Assembly (NCBI GenBank): GCA_902762655.1
Contig: CACWOZ010000006.1
Span: 62,001 to 126,000 of the forward strand
Length of the DNA stretch: 64,000 bases
Direction: 5' to 3'
Origin: an uncultured Bacteroidia bacterium
GTDB taxonomy: Bacteria > Bacteroidota > Bacteroidia > Bacteroidales > UBA932
How positions within the stretch are numbered: position 1 is the first letter of the stretch; each line of letters starts with the position of its first letter. The position numbers and the translations under genes are program-made. Of this stretch, positions 35,635 through 44,783 are shown piece by piece. Below the pieces are notes generated by a model, which saw only the letters and a program-made list of their open reading frames with translations, searched no databases and was not told the DNA's origin.

Positions 35635-35640
35635 AGCCAA

Positions 35641-35648
35641 CAAATATA
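35641..35648 (-). promoter_or_regulatory. -7 box of the lpxL-like operon
   Basis: TATATTTG on the minus strand ends 6 nt before the ATG at 35634, so the transcript is probably leaderless or has a few bases of leader. Confidence 0.5.
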
Positions 35649-35674
35649 GCGAAATATATTTACATAATAATTAT

Positions 35675-35682
35675 TATCTTTG
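35675..35682 (+). promoter_or_regulatory. -7 box of the POT transporter operon
   Basis: TATCTTTG, 30 nt before the ATG at 35713. The -33 element is poor. It is divergent from the lpxL-like promoter within 27 bp. Confidence 0.55.
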
Positions 35683-35712
35683 TAGGATTGGAAACTATTA
35701 ACGATTCGTACA

Positions 35713-37395
35713 ATGTTCAAAGGACAACCTAAAGGTCTCTTCGCCCTCGCCCTCGCCAATACCGGTGAGCGCTTTGGCTACTACACCATGCTGGCCATCT
35801 TCCTGCTCTTCCTGCAGGCCAAATTCGGCTTCTCCGCCGCTGCGGCAGGCCAGTTTTATGCCATTTTCCTGGCAGCAGTCTATTTCATGCCCGTGATCGG
35901 CGGCTGGCTCGCCGACAAGATCGGCTTCGGTAAGTGCGTTATCACCGGCGTCTGCGTGATGTTCCTCGGATATCTCTGCCTCGCCATCCCCACCGATGCG
36001 TTCGCTGCACGCGGGTTCGCTCTCGCCTTGATGATAGGTGCGCTGCTGATGATCGCGGTTGGAACCGGCCTTTTCAAAGGAAATCTGCAGGTGCTTGTGG
36101 GCAATCTCTACGATGATCCCAAGTATTCTGCAAAACGCGATTCCGCCTTCAGTCTCTTCTACATGGCAATCAACATCGGCGCAATGTTCGCTCCCACAGC
36201 AGCCACGGCCCTTACCAACAGACACCTGGCAAGTGCGGGACTGATCTACAAGGCCGACATCCCTTCCCTTGCGCACCAGTATCTTGACGGCACCCTCGCC
36301 GATCCCGGCATCCTCGAAGGCCTCAAGGCCACAATGCCCGGGGCAGAGATCGCAAATATGGACCTCGGCGCTTTCAGCCAATATTATATCAACCATCTCT
36401 CCACCGCTTATAACCTCGGATTCGCAGTGGCATGCGTGTCACTAATCGTCTCCATCGCAATATACCTCGGATGCCGCAGCTGGTTCAAGCATGCGGACGT
36501 CAACGCCAAGCAAGCCAAGGCCGGCGAGGGTGCTCCCGTGCAGGAACTCACTCCCAAGCAGACCAAGGACCGCATCACAGCCCTCATCTGGGTATTCGCA
36601 GTGGTCATCTTCTTCTGGATGGCATTCCACCAGAACGGATCGTCCCTCACCTACTTCGCCCGCGACTACACTCAAAGCACGGTCGAAGGCCCTCTCAAGC
36701 TCGGATTCAACATCTGGGCGCTGGCCCTGATCGCCGTGTCGGTGTATACTCTCTTCAGCACCTTCCAGTCCGAAACCAACAGGGGCAAGGGCATCAGCGC
36801 CGTTGTCACCGCCGCACTCTGGATCGGCGCATACGCCCTGTATAAGGGAATGGATCCCATGATCCACATCCTTCCCCAGCAGTTCCAGCAGTTCAATCCT
36901 TTCTTCGTAGTGGCCCTCACCCCCATATCCATGGCCATTTTCGCCGCTCTGGCAGCCAAGGGCAAGGAGCCTTCCGCCCCCAAGAAGATAGGTCTCGGAA
37001 TGTTCGTGGCAGCAGTGGGATACCTCATTATGCTTGCAGCATCCAAAGGCCAACCCGCACCTTCCGAACTGGTTAGCGTAGGCGGAGTGTCCCCCGACCC
37101 CGTAGTGCCTACCTACCTGATTTCTACATATCTTGTGCTGACTTTCGCCGAACTCCTGCTCTCCCCAATGGGCATATCGTTCGTATCGAAGGTCGCACCT
37201 CCCAAATACAAGGGCCTGATGATGGGTCTGTGGTTCGCCGCCACCGCGGTTGGCAACTACCTCAGTTCCATTCCTTCCATGCTCTGGAACAACGTACCCC
37301 TTTGGGTTAACTGGAGCGTGCTGATGGTCCTCTGCATCATTTCCGGACTCGTGATGTTCTCGATGCTCCGCAAGCTCGAAGCAGCCACAGCATAA
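35713..37395 (+). CDS. POT/PTR2 proton-dependent oligopeptide transporter
   Basis: 560 aa, many hydrophobic segments. The family signature GERFGYYTMLAIFLLFLQ near the N-terminus, the loop GGWLADKIGFGKCVI and NAGAMFAP-like NIGAMFAPTAATAL are present, as is a late GLWFAATAVGNYLSS helix. It imports di- and tripeptides with protons across the inner membrane. The length exceeds the 12-TM core and fits the Bacteroidetes POT branch with an extra central loop. It heads the operon POT-TIGR02757-zeta-like-tldD-tldE. Confidence 0.93.
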   Translation: MFKGQPKGLFALALANTGERFGYYTMLAIFLLFLQAKFGFSAAAAGQFYAIFLAAVYFMPVIGGWLADKIGFGKCVITGVCVMFLGYLCLAIPTDAFAARGFALALMIGALLMIAVGTGLFKGNLQVLVGNLYDDPKYSAKRDSAFSLFYMAINIGAMFAPTAATALTNRHLASAGLIYKADIPSLAHQYLDGTLADPGILEGLKATMPGAEIANMDLGAFSQYYINHLSTAYNLGFAVACVSLIVSIAIYLGCRSWFKHADVNAKQAKAGEGAPVQELTPKQTKDRITALIWVFAVVIFFWMAFHQNGSSLTYFARDYTQSTVEGPLKLGFNIWALALIAVSVYTLFSTFQSETNRGKGISAVVTAALWIGAYALYKGMDPMIHILPQQFQQFNPFFVVALTPISMAIFAALAAKGKEPSAPKKIGLGMFVAAVGYLIMLAASKGQPAPSELVSVGGVSPDPVVPTYLISTYLVLTFAELLLSPMGISFVSKVAPPKYKGLMMGLWFAATAVGNYLSSIPSMLWNNVPLWVNWSVLMVLCIISGLVMFSMLRKLEAATA

Positions 37396-37400
37396 CAATT

Positions 37401-38138
37401 ATGGACCAACTTGTTGCCGACAAACTGATCGCTTGGGCTGAGCGCTATAACAATCCCCGTTATTTCGAGGAGGATCCGATAGCGTTCCCCCGCCGTTTCT
37501 GCAATATGATGACCACCATTCAGCCTGTCCTCGGTTTCGAGGGGGGCGAATGGCGGCCTTCGCTGCAGGACGTGGAAATCGCAGCCGTGTTCTCCGCCCA
37601 CTTCGCATGGGGGCGCAGGGCGATGATAGTGCGGGACTGCAGCCGTCTCTTCGACGAAATGATGTGGCGTCCTTTCGATTATGTCATGGCGGGAGACTGG
37701 CGCTGCGACAACTCTTCCATCCACCGCACGGTGAAGTGGAGCGAAGTCGCCGCCATCTGCAAGAGATTGAAAGCGTTTTACTCATCAGCCAGTTCGCTGG
37801 AGAGCCTTTCGGCTGATGAAATGCGAGTAATTATCTACGGTCAGAAACCAGACCCGAAAGCGGCCAACAAGAAGATATGGATGATGCGGCGCTGGATGAT
37901 ACGCGACGACGGACGCGTAGACCTGGGCCTGTGGAAGAATTCCGACAAGCGGGATCTGGTTATTCCCCTGGATGTCCATGTGTACCGCCAGGCCACGGAA
38001 CTTGGGCTTACCAGACGCCGGTCCAAGGACATAGTCACCGCCCGCGACATCACCGACTCTTTCCGGGAGATTTTCCCGGATGACCCCGCGAAGGGCGACT
38101 TTGCGCTCTTCGGTTATGGAGTGAACTCAAATGCCTAG
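37401..38138 (+). CDS. TIGR02757 (DUF2400) family protein
   Basis: 245 aa, with the conserved Bacteroidetes/epsilon pattern KIWMMRRWMIRDDGRVDLGLW, VIPLDVHVYRQATELGLTRR and DDPAKGDFALFGYGVN (given as consecutive blocks). The family is distantly related to helix-hairpin-helix DNA glycosylases, but its function is not established. It begins 5 bp after the transporter and overlaps the zeta-like kinase by 8 bp. Confidence 0.9.
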   Translation: MDQLVADKLIAWAERYNNPRYFEEDPIAFPRRFCNMMTTIQPVLGFEGGEWRPSLQDVEIAAVFSAHFAWGRRAMIVRDCSRLFDEMMWRPFDYVMAGDWRCDNSSIHRTVKWSEVAAICKRLKAFYSSASSLESLSADEMRVIIYGQKPDPKAANKKIWMMRRWMIRDDGRVDLGLWKNSDKRDLVIPLDVHVYRQATELGLTRRRSKDIVTARDITDSFREIFPDDPAKGDFALFGYGVNSNA

Positions 38139-38718
38139 AATGTATATCATCTCCGGATGCAACGGCTCCGGAAAGACAACCGCCTCCTATACCCTCCTGC
38201 CGGAGATGCTGGAATGCACCCAGTTCGTAAACTCCGACGAGTTTGCGAAGAGCCTTTCACCCTTCAACCCTTCCGAGGCATCGGTCTCGGCGAGTCGCTA
38301 CATGCTCCAGAAGATATACTATCTGCTCAGCAACCACATGGACTTCTGCGTGGAGACGACCCTCGCAACGCGTTCCCTGATGGGCATCATAAACGACGCG
38401 AAATCCAGAGGCTACTCCGTAAGCATCCTGTATTTCTGGCTGAAGTCGCCGGAAATGGCGATAGCACGGGTGAAAAACAGGGTGGAGGCCGGCGGGCACA
38501 ATATTCCGGAAAATGTAGTCCGTCGCCGCTACTACATGGGGCTCAACTACTTTTTTGAGAAATACGCCCCGATATGCGACCGATGGATCCTGGCCGATAA
38601 TTCAGTCAGTCCTTTTACGGTCGTAGCCGAAGGTTCCCCTGCCGGAATAAAAGTCAAGGACAAGGAAAAATACGACATTATCCTGCATCTCGCCTATCCC
38701 GATGAAAACGAAGAATGA
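38131..38718 (+). CDS. Zeta-toxin-like P-loop kinase
   Basis: 195 aa. The Walker A motif is SGCNGSGKTTASY, followed by FVNSDEFAKSLSPF (substrate acid), FCVETTLATRSLM and VRRRYYMGLNYFF with conserved arginines. This is the Bacteroidetes zeta-like group; true zeta toxins phosphorylate UDP-GlcNAc or related nucleotide sugars, but chromosomal homologues without an epsilon antitoxin usually have unknown targets. It overlaps the gene before (8 bp) and tldD after (17 bp), so it is embedded in the operon and no antitoxin gene is adjacent. Confidence 0.78.
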   Translation: MPRMYIISGCNGSGKTTASYTLLPEMLECTQFVNSDEFAKSLSPFNPSEASVSASRYMLQKIYYLLSNHMDFCVETTLATRSLMGIINDAKSRGYSVSILYFWLKSPEMAIARVKNRVEAGGHNIPENVVRRRYYMGLNYFFEKYAPICDRWILADNSVSPFTVVAEGSPAGIKVKDKEKYDIILHLAYPDENEE

Positions 38719-40174
38719 TTTTGCCTGCATATTCGGTGTTACCGACACCCAGTTGCAGGCCCTCGTCAGCGAGGGCCTGCGCGGTGGCGGAGACTGGTGC
38801 GACCTCTTTTTCGAAGATACCTCCTATACCGAACTGATGCTGCGTGACGGGGAGGTAAGCACCGGCGGTTCACATATCGATTATGGTTGCGGAATCCGCG
38901 TGCTATGCGGAGAAAAAACCGGCTATGCCTATGCCGAGAGCACTGACTACCCGGCCCTGCTTACCGCCGCCCGCAGCGCCTCGTCCATTTCGGTGGCGGC
39001 TAAATCATTGACAATCAATCAGAAGAGCCCCTATGCCTTCCGTCAAAGCCCGGAAGGCATCACCCCTCATTCACCTGACAATAAGGCACTTGAGCGCCAC
39101 TTCTACCCCATGCGCGAAGACTGGCGCGAGGCTGATGCAGCCCGGTTTGTGCCGGTCCTGCGAAAGCTGGAAAGCCTCATCCGGGCAAAAGATAGCAGCG
39201 TGCACAAGGTCATAGCGATGCTAAGTTACCAGGTGAGCGACATCATGATGTACAACTCCCTCGGGGAACTCTCCACCGACACCCGTCCCGTGGGCAGCAT
39301 TTCCGTCACGGTCATTTTCGTACGCGGCGGCAGGACAGAGATGAACAATGCATCCAGGAGTTTCCGTGCCGGAGTGGAGATGATCGGTGACACACTTCTA
39401 GAAGAAATCGCCGCCAATGTGACAGCAGGCATGGACGAGCGCTTCGAGGCACGTCGTCCCAAGGGAGGGAAAATGCCTGTCGTGATGGCGGCAGGGGCTT
39501 CGGGAATTCTGCTGCACGAGGCTATGGGGCATGCTTTCGAGGCGGATTTCAACCGCAAGGGGCAGAGTATCTTCGCCAATAAAATAGGCAAGCGGGTGGC
39601 ATCCAAGGGTATCAACATCCTGGATGATGCCACTATTCCGGGCAATCGAGGATCCCTGAATGTTGATGACGAGGGCATCCCAGGGCAGAAAACATATATG
39701 GTGGAAGACGGCATACTGAATAGTTATCTTCACGACCGCATCAGCGCTGCTTTCTACGGGGTATCTCCCACCGGAAACGGCCGGCGCGAGTCCTTCCGCT
39801 ACAATCCGATCCCGCGCATGCGCTGCACCTACATGGAAAGCGGGAACGACGGGAGCATGGAAGACCTTATCTCCGGCGTTAAGAAGGGCATCTTCGTAGA
39901 CCAGTTCAGCAATGGAGAGGTCAAGATAGGCGAAGGGGACTTCACCTTCTATGTCAAGAGCGGACGTCTGATAGAAAACGGCCGGCTGACAATGCCGGTG
40001 AAAGATATCAACATAGTAGGAAACGGCCCGAAGGCTCTTGCCGACATAGTGGCGGTGGCTTCGGACCTCAAGATAGACGACAGCACCTGGACATGCGGCA
40101 AGGAGCAGAGCGCTCCCGTGAGCTGCGGTATCCCCAGCGTGCTGGTGAAGAAATTGACCGTAGGAGGAGACTGA
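38702..40174 (+). CDS. tldD: TldD metalloprotease subunit
   Basis: A 490-aa TldD/PmbA family protein. The active-site HEAMGHAFEAD contains the HExxxH zinc motif that marks TldD rather than TldE; IDNEGTP-like NVDDEGIPGQKTYMVEDG and SGRLIENGRLTMPVKDINI are also typical. With TldE it forms a heterodimeric peptidase that degrades unfolded peptides and matures some RiPPs such as microcin B17. It overlaps the zeta-like gene by 17 bp and is followed by tldE after 1 bp. Confidence 0.95.
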   Translation: MKTKNDFACIFGVTDTQLQALVSEGLRGGGDWCDLFFEDTSYTELMLRDGEVSTGGSHIDYGCGIRVLCGEKTGYAYAESTDYPALLTAARSASSISVAAKSLTINQKSPYAFRQSPEGITPHSPDNKALERHFYPMREDWREADAARFVPVLRKLESLIRAKDSSVHKVIAMLSYQVSDIMMYNSLGELSTDTRPVGSISVTVIFVRGGRTEMNNASRSFRAGVEMIGDTLLEEIAANVTAGMDERFEARRPKGGKMPVVMAAGASGILLHEAMGHAFEADFNRKGQSIFANKIGKRVASKGINILDDATIPGNRGSLNVDDEGIPGQKTYMVEDGILNSYLHDRISAAFYGVSPTGNGRRESFRYNPIPRMRCTYMESGNDGSMEDLISGVKKGIFVDQFSNGEVKIGEGDFTFYVKSGRLIENGRLTMPVKDINIVGNGPKALADIVAVASDLKIDDSTWTCGKEQSAPVSCGIPSVLVKKLTVGGD

Positions 40175-40175
40175 C

Positions 40176-41609
40176 ATGCTGGAGAATGAGGAAAAACAAT
40201 TGACGAGAGACTGCCTTGCAATGGCTCTGGAAGCGGGTGCCGCGAAAGCCCGTGCGAGTTTGAGCAAGAACACCATGAACATTGTGGCCACCCTCGACGG
40301 AGAGGTGGACAAGGTGACCGGGTGCCTTGACCGCAGCATCAGCCTCAACCTTTTCGTAGACGGGCGCTACGGCACCTTCTCTACCAACAAACTCGACCGG
40401 GAATCGCTCCGCACCTTTATCGTCAAGGCTGTGGATACCACCCGGATGCTGGCCACGGACACCTGCCGGGACCTTCCGGATCCCAATCGTACTGCCAAAG
40501 ACGCTATAACCGGTGGAGAACTAGGCATCTGCGATCCTGCCTGGAGCAGTGTGACTCCGGATCAGCGGATAGCTTTTGCCTTGGAGAACAGCGCACACTG
40601 TGGGCTTGCTGACGGATGTGTTGCTCCGGCGAAGTTTTTTGAGCCGGCCTCGTGCGTGGCGGTAGCGAGACGGAACAACAACTCCGTCAGCAGAGCGCAG
40701 GGCTGGAAACTGATTTCCGAGGAGGGCGAGTATTCCGATTCGGAGTATTTCAACTTCGTAGTGGATACTCAGGGGCTGGAGGTCCTGCACAGTGAAACAT
40801 CCTTCGAATTCTTCACCGAACTCACCATACAGGATTCCAGAGGTCACAAATACAGCGGAGGATGGTGGGAGGCAGCTCCACTGCTGAAAGATTTCCATCC
40901 CGAAAAGGTTGCTGCGGCTGCTCTGGAAGAAGCCGTAATGCAGATCGGCCCCAAGGCATGCCCTGGAGGAAAGTATCGCGCCGTTATCGACAGCGAAGTG
41001 TCGCAGAAGGTCCTGAATCCCATTCTGAGTGCTCTCAATGCTTTCAGCATACAGCAGAAGAACTCCTTCCTGACGGATACCCTTGGCAAGCAGATTTTTC
41101 CTGCAGGGCTCGACATCATGGACATGCCTCGCATTCCCGGCGAAGCCTGCGGCAAGATGTTCGATTCGGAAGGAGTAGCAACTTCCAACCATTATATTGT
41201 CAAAGACGGTGTAGTGCAGGAGTATTTCGTGAACACATACATGTCGAACAAACTCGGCATCGCTCCCACGATCGAAGATGCCACAAGGCCATTCATTCCC
41301 GCGTTCAAGAGAGATGATTTCCCTGCGAAAGCGGACCGCCAAAGCCTGATGGCAGCCTGCGGCGACGGGATACTTATTACGGACTTCTGCGGCGGGAACA
41401 GCAACCCGGCTACGGGAGATTTCTCGTACGCCATACAAGGTTACCGCTTCAAGGAAGGGAAGATAGTGCATCCTGTGCGCGAAATGCTTATTACCGGCAA
41501 TATCGTGACACTTTGGTCGCAACTCCTCGCGGCCGGCGCCGACGCCCGCCGCTGCCGGGCCAAACTCACCCCTACCCTGGCGTTCGACAACGTCGACTTC
41601 AGCGGATAG
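40176..41609 (+). CDS. tldE: TldE/PmbA metalloprotease subunit
   Basis: A 477-aa partner of TldD that lacks the HExxxH motif. The C-terminal family block is present (GNSNPATGDFSYAIQGYRFKEG in pieces, then VREMLITGNIV). The N-terminus holds the DGEVDKVTGCLDRSISLNLF stretch. It is required with TldD for activity. The pair is standard in Bacteroidetes, and no RiPP precursor is visible nearby. Confidence 0.94.
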   Translation: MLENEEKQLTRDCLAMALEAGAAKARASLSKNTMNIVATLDGEVDKVTGCLDRSISLNLFVDGRYGTFSTNKLDRESLRTFIVKAVDTTRMLATDTCRDLPDPNRTAKDAITGGELGICDPAWSSVTPDQRIAFALENSAHCGLADGCVAPAKFFEPASCVAVARRNNNSVSRAQGWKLISEEGEYSDSEYFNFVVDTQGLEVLHSETSFEFFTELTIQDSRGHKYSGGWWEAAPLLKDFHPEKVAAAALEEAVMQIGPKACPGGKYRAVIDSEVSQKVLNPILSALNAFSIQQKNSFLTDTLGKQIFPAGLDIMDMPRIPGEACGKMFDSEGVATSNHYIVKDGVVQEYFVNTYMSNKLGIAPTIEDATRPFIPAFKRDDFPAKADRQSLMAACGDGILITDFCGGNSNPATGDFSYAIQGYRFKEGKIVHPVREMLITGNIVTLWSQLLAAGADARRCRAKLTPTLAFDNVDFSG

Positions 41610-41616
41610 CGGCAGC

Positions 41617-41696
41617 CCGTATGCAAAAAGGCCCGATTTGCATACGGAGAGCAGGAGAAACGAGCAGTTGTATGCAAAATGGGCTGTTTTGCATAC
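41617..41696. repeat. Two tandem palindromic units between tldE and slyD
   Basis: Unit 1 (41617-41647) pairs CCGTATGCAAA with TTTGCATACGG, 11 bp. Unit 2 (41670-41696) pairs GTATGCAAAA with TTTTGCATAC, 10 bp. The units repeat every 51 bp and share a GGAGAG-purine tail. The loops AAGGCCCGA and TGGGCTG contain complementary GCCC and GGGC. They resemble REP/BIME-type intergenic palindromes and may also serve as the tldE terminator. Confidence 0.8.
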
Positions 41697-41746
41697 GGAG
41701 AGAAGGAAAAACAAAAAGAAATATAATTGAATAGAAATACAAGAAA

Positions 41747-42349
41747 ATGAGAATCGAGAAGAACAAAGTCGTAGCAGTCGCATACTGCCTCACTGTAGAA
41801 GGAAAGCAAGTGGACAAATCCCCCGAGGGACAACCTCTGGAGTACATCCACGGGACACATATGATGATTCCCGGATTCGAAAAGGGCCTCGAAGGCCATG
41901 AACCCGGCGAAAAGTTCAGCATCACCGTCAGCCCCGAAGAAGGCTACGGCACCGTGAATCCTCAGTTGAAGTTCGACATTCCGAAGAGTTCCTTCGAAGT
42001 TGGCGGAGTGCTCCGCGAAGACCTGCTGAAGATAGGCACCATCGTTCCCATGTTCAACCAGAACGGTCAGGTCGTCCAGGGTACAGTGGCCGAGGTTAAG
42101 GAAAACACCGTTACCATGGACTTCAACCACCAGCTTGCAGGCAAGACCCTGAACTTCGAGGTAGAAGTCGTTTCGGTCCGCGACGCCACCAAGAAGGAAC
42201 TGGACGAAGGCCTGCACGGGGAGTATCTGCCTCTGGAAGAGGAGGAGCATCACTGCTGCCACGGAAAAGGCAACTGCCACAAACACGAAGGCGAAGGCGA
42301 GTGCTGCCACAAGGGTGACGGCGAATGCTGCAAAGACAAGGAACAATGA
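41747..42349 (+). CDS. slyD: SlyD-like FKBP peptidyl-prolyl isomerase with metal-binding tail
   Basis: 200 aa. FKBP domain (YCLTVEGKQVDKSPEGQPL, IHGTHMMIPGFEKGLEGH, VSPEEGYG) split by the insert-in-flap chaperone domain (about 75-125), then back to the isomerase core. The last 37 residues are very rich in Cys and His (HHCCHGKGNCHKH, GECCHKGDGECC), as in E. coli SlyD, which delivers nickel. Cytosolic chaperone and isomerase. Its stop overlaps the next start by 4 bp (ATGA at 42346-42349). Confidence 0.94.
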   Translation: MRIEKNKVVAVAYCLTVEGKQVDKSPEGQPLEYIHGTHMMIPGFEKGLEGHEPGEKFSITVSPEEGYGTVNPQLKFDIPKSSFEVGGVLREDLLKIGTIVPMFNQNGQVVQGTVAEVKENTVTMDFNHQLAGKTLNFEVEVVSVRDATKKELDEGLHGEYLPLEEEEHHCCHGKGNCHKHEGEGECCHKGDGECCKDKEQ

Positions 42350-43410
42350 AAACAGCAGTAGTCGTACTCAACTGGAACACAAAAGATTACCTCAGATGGT
42401 TCCTCCCAGGGCTGATTGCATCATGCAAGCGGCTCGGAGCTTCTGCAGACGGCTCTCCCGAAGCCGAAGTCATTGTCGCCGACAGCGGCTCGGATGACGG
42501 CTCCCGGGTTGTTCTTGCAAGCGAGTTCCCCGAAGTCAGGACAATTCTGCTGGACAAGAACTACGGCTTCACAGGAGGATACCTGAAAGCCTTCGAGGCC
42601 CTTCGCGACCGGAATTACGACTACTATGTATTGATTAACTCTGATGTCGAAGTCAGCGAAGACTGGCTGTATCTTCTCACAAAATGGATGGACAGCCATC
42701 CGGACTGCGGCATCTGCGGGCCCAAGCTTCACGGGCTTCTGCGCGAAGGCGGCGAACTCATCCGTACCGGCCGCTTCGAGTATGCCGGAGCCGGAGGAGG
42801 CCTTATGGACCGCTTCGGGTTCCCGTACTGTCGCGGGCGCATCCGCAAAAAGGTGGAAGAGGACCATGGGCAATACGACAATTGCGATCCGGACGTGCTT
42901 TGGGTGACCGGGGCCTGCCTAATGATACGCAGCAGCCTCTGGTGGCAATTAGGCGGCCTGGACAGCAGGTTCTTCGCCCATATGGAAGAAATCGACCTCT
43001 GTTGGAGAGCCCAACTTGCAGGGTGGAAGGTCCAGGTTGTGCCGGAAGCGCTTGTCTGGCATCTCGGCGGAGGCACTTTGCAGGCGGCATCCCCTTTCAA
43101 ACTGAAGCTGAACTGGCGCAATAACCTCCTGCTGCTGGAGAATAACCTCGCATACACTTATATCGCACAGGGGATGCCGGTGGCAAAAGCGAAGAGGAAA
43201 GCTGCCCGGTTCATCCGTTTCCGCGTATTTTTGGATAATTGTGCAAGAATTGTTTATTTTTGCACAGGGAAGGCCGAGTATTCGAAGGCGGTCAAACAGG
43301 CCCACGAAGAATGGCGGGAACTTCGTACGCAAGGCGTCCGTTATCCTGCACCGGCCGTAAACGCCAGCATACGCGGAATTACCCGCAGGAGCATTATTTT
43401 CAGATACTGA
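42346..43410 (+). CDS. Family 2 glycosyltransferase
   Basis: 354 aa from the ATG overlapping the slyD stop. It has a GT-A fold: VVLNWNTKDYLRWFLPGL, the DXD-type INSDVEVSEDW and the acceptor-side GGLDSRFFAHMEEIDLCWRA block, close to rhamnosyltransferase-type GT2 enzymes. The donor and acceptor are unknown. The association with slyD is unusual and probably only operonic. An AT-rich patch near 43240-43260 interrupts the otherwise GC-rich codon use. Confidence 0.88.
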   Translation: MKTAVVVLNWNTKDYLRWFLPGLIASCKRLGASADGSPEAEVIVADSGSDDGSRVVLASEFPEVRTILLDKNYGFTGGYLKAFEALRDRNYDYYVLINSDVEVSEDWLYLLTKWMDSHPDCGICGPKLHGLLREGGELIRTGRFEYAGAGGGLMDRFGFPYCRGRIRKKVEEDHGQYDNCDPDVLWVTGACLMIRSSLWWQLGGLDSRFFAHMEEIDLCWRAQLAGWKVQVVPEALVWHLGGGTLQAASPFKLKLNWRNNLLLLENNLAYTYIAQGMPVAKAKRKAARFIRFRVFLDNCARIVYFCTGKAEYSKAVKQAHEEWRELRTQGVRYPAPAVNASIRGITRRSIIFRY

Positions 43411-43412
43411 TT

Positions 43413-44774
43413 ATGAGAATCGTCATTCAAGGAGCAGGAGCCGTCGGCTCACACCTGGCAAAGATGCTCAGGGACGAAGGTAACGACATCACTATCATCG
43501 ACAACGATGAAGCACGCCTCACGAAACTTACATCATCCATAGATGTAAGAGCCGTCCAGGGCAACCCTTCCTCGACCTTGATACTCAAGAAAGCCGGGGT
43601 AGACAAGTGCGACCTTTTCATTGCCGTCTATCCTTCCACCCAGCAGGAGACCAATATCGTGGGTGCTCTTCTGGCAAAACGTCTGGGGGCCGACAAGGTG
43701 CTTGCAAGGGTGAATGACGAAGAGTATCTCTCCCCTGACAACAAATTGATGTTCAACGAACTGGGCATCGAACTACTGTTTTACCCGGAGCGCATCGCAG
43801 CCGACGAAATCGTGTCCCAGTTGAAGCGAACGACATCTTCCGAAACCATGGAATTCGCCCACGGGCAACTGCAGATATCACTCTTCAAACTTGACGAGAA
43901 CTCCCCGCTGCTCGACCTTAAACTTTCAGAGTTCACCGAACAGCTGAGCAAGGAGGAACGCGAGCAATTCCGCATCATCGCTATCTCCAGAAGCAACAGC
44001 ACCATCATTCCCGGGGCAGGAACAGTCTTCCAATACAACGACATGGTATTCACCTTCTCCCGCCAGGAGGGTGTAAGCCTTCTAGTCAAGTACTTCGGAC
44101 AGAGCACCTTGCAGGTCCAGAAGGTCATGATTGTCGGAGGAAACGAAATTGCAGCCATGCTCGCCGCTGAGTTGCATCTGCTCGGAATAAAGGTGAAACT
44201 GATTGAAATCGATCATGAACGCTGCCTGAAACTCAGCGAGAAACTCGATGACGACATCGAAGTGGTTAACGGAGACGGACGCAATTCCGACCTCCTTTAT
44301 GACGAGGGCATCAACGAATGCGAAGCCTTCGTGGCCCTCACAGGCAGCGACGAAACCAATGTGCTCACCTGCGTGGTTGCAAAAAAGATGGGAGTCCCCC
44401 GCACCGTTGCGGAGGTAGAAAATACCGAATATATACGCCTTGCGGAAGAGATGGGGGTAGATTATGTAATCAACAAGAAACTCATCACCGCCGCCAACAT
44501 CTACCGCTTCACCCTGGGCGGAAAAGCCAGATTCGTGAAATATATGCGGGGCTCGAACGCAGAAGTCATCGAATACACGGCCGAAGAAGGCAGCCCCATC
44601 ACCAAGAAGGCCATCAAGGACATCTCCTTCCCTAACGGAGCCATCATCGGCGGCATACTTCGCGGGCAGGATGCCTTCATAGCGGTAGGAGACACTCTGA
44701 TTCAGGCAGGTGACCGCGTCGCGGTATTCGCAGTGCCCGACAGCGTGAAAGCCGTAGACAAGTTATTCCGATAA
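43413..44774 (+). CDS. trkA: Trk potassium-uptake regulatory subunit TrkA
   Basis: 453 aa from the ATG at 43413 (MRIVIQGAGAVGSHLAKML). It has two RCK/TrkA-N Rossmann units, the first with an intact GAGAVG and the second (from about 230) with VGGNEIA, each followed by a TrkA-C domain. It binds NAD(H) and gates the TrkH channel. No trkH is found here, although Bacteroidetes trkA is often next to trkH; the following gene encodes a DUF389 membrane protein. Confidence 0.94.
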   Translation: MRIVIQGAGAVGSHLAKMLRDEGNDITIIDNDEARLTKLTSSIDVRAVQGNPSSTLILKKAGVDKCDLFIAVYPSTQQETNIVGALLAKRLGADKVLARVNDEEYLSPDNKLMFNELGIELLFYPERIAADEIVSQLKRTTSSETMEFAHGQLQISLFKLDENSPLLDLKLSEFTEQLSKEEREQFRIIAISRSNSTIIPGAGTVFQYNDMVFTFSRQEGVSLLVKYFGQSTLQVQKVMIVGGNEIAAMLAAELHLLGIKVKLIEIDHERCLKLSEKLDDDIEVVNGDGRNSDLLYDEGINECEAFVALTGSDETNVLTCVVAKKMGVPRTVAEVENTEYIRLAEEMGVDYVINKKLITAANIYRFTLGGKARFVKYMRGSNAEVIEYTAEEGSPITKKAIKDISFPNGAIIGGILRGQDAFIAVGDTLIQAGDRVAVFAVPDSVKAVDKLFR

Positions 44775-44783
44775 CGCAGTATT

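Noticed and set aside
38702-41609. RiPP biosynthesis cluster around tldD/tldE
   Set aside because: No precursor peptide, cyclase or exporter was seen; TldDE are common housekeeping proteins.
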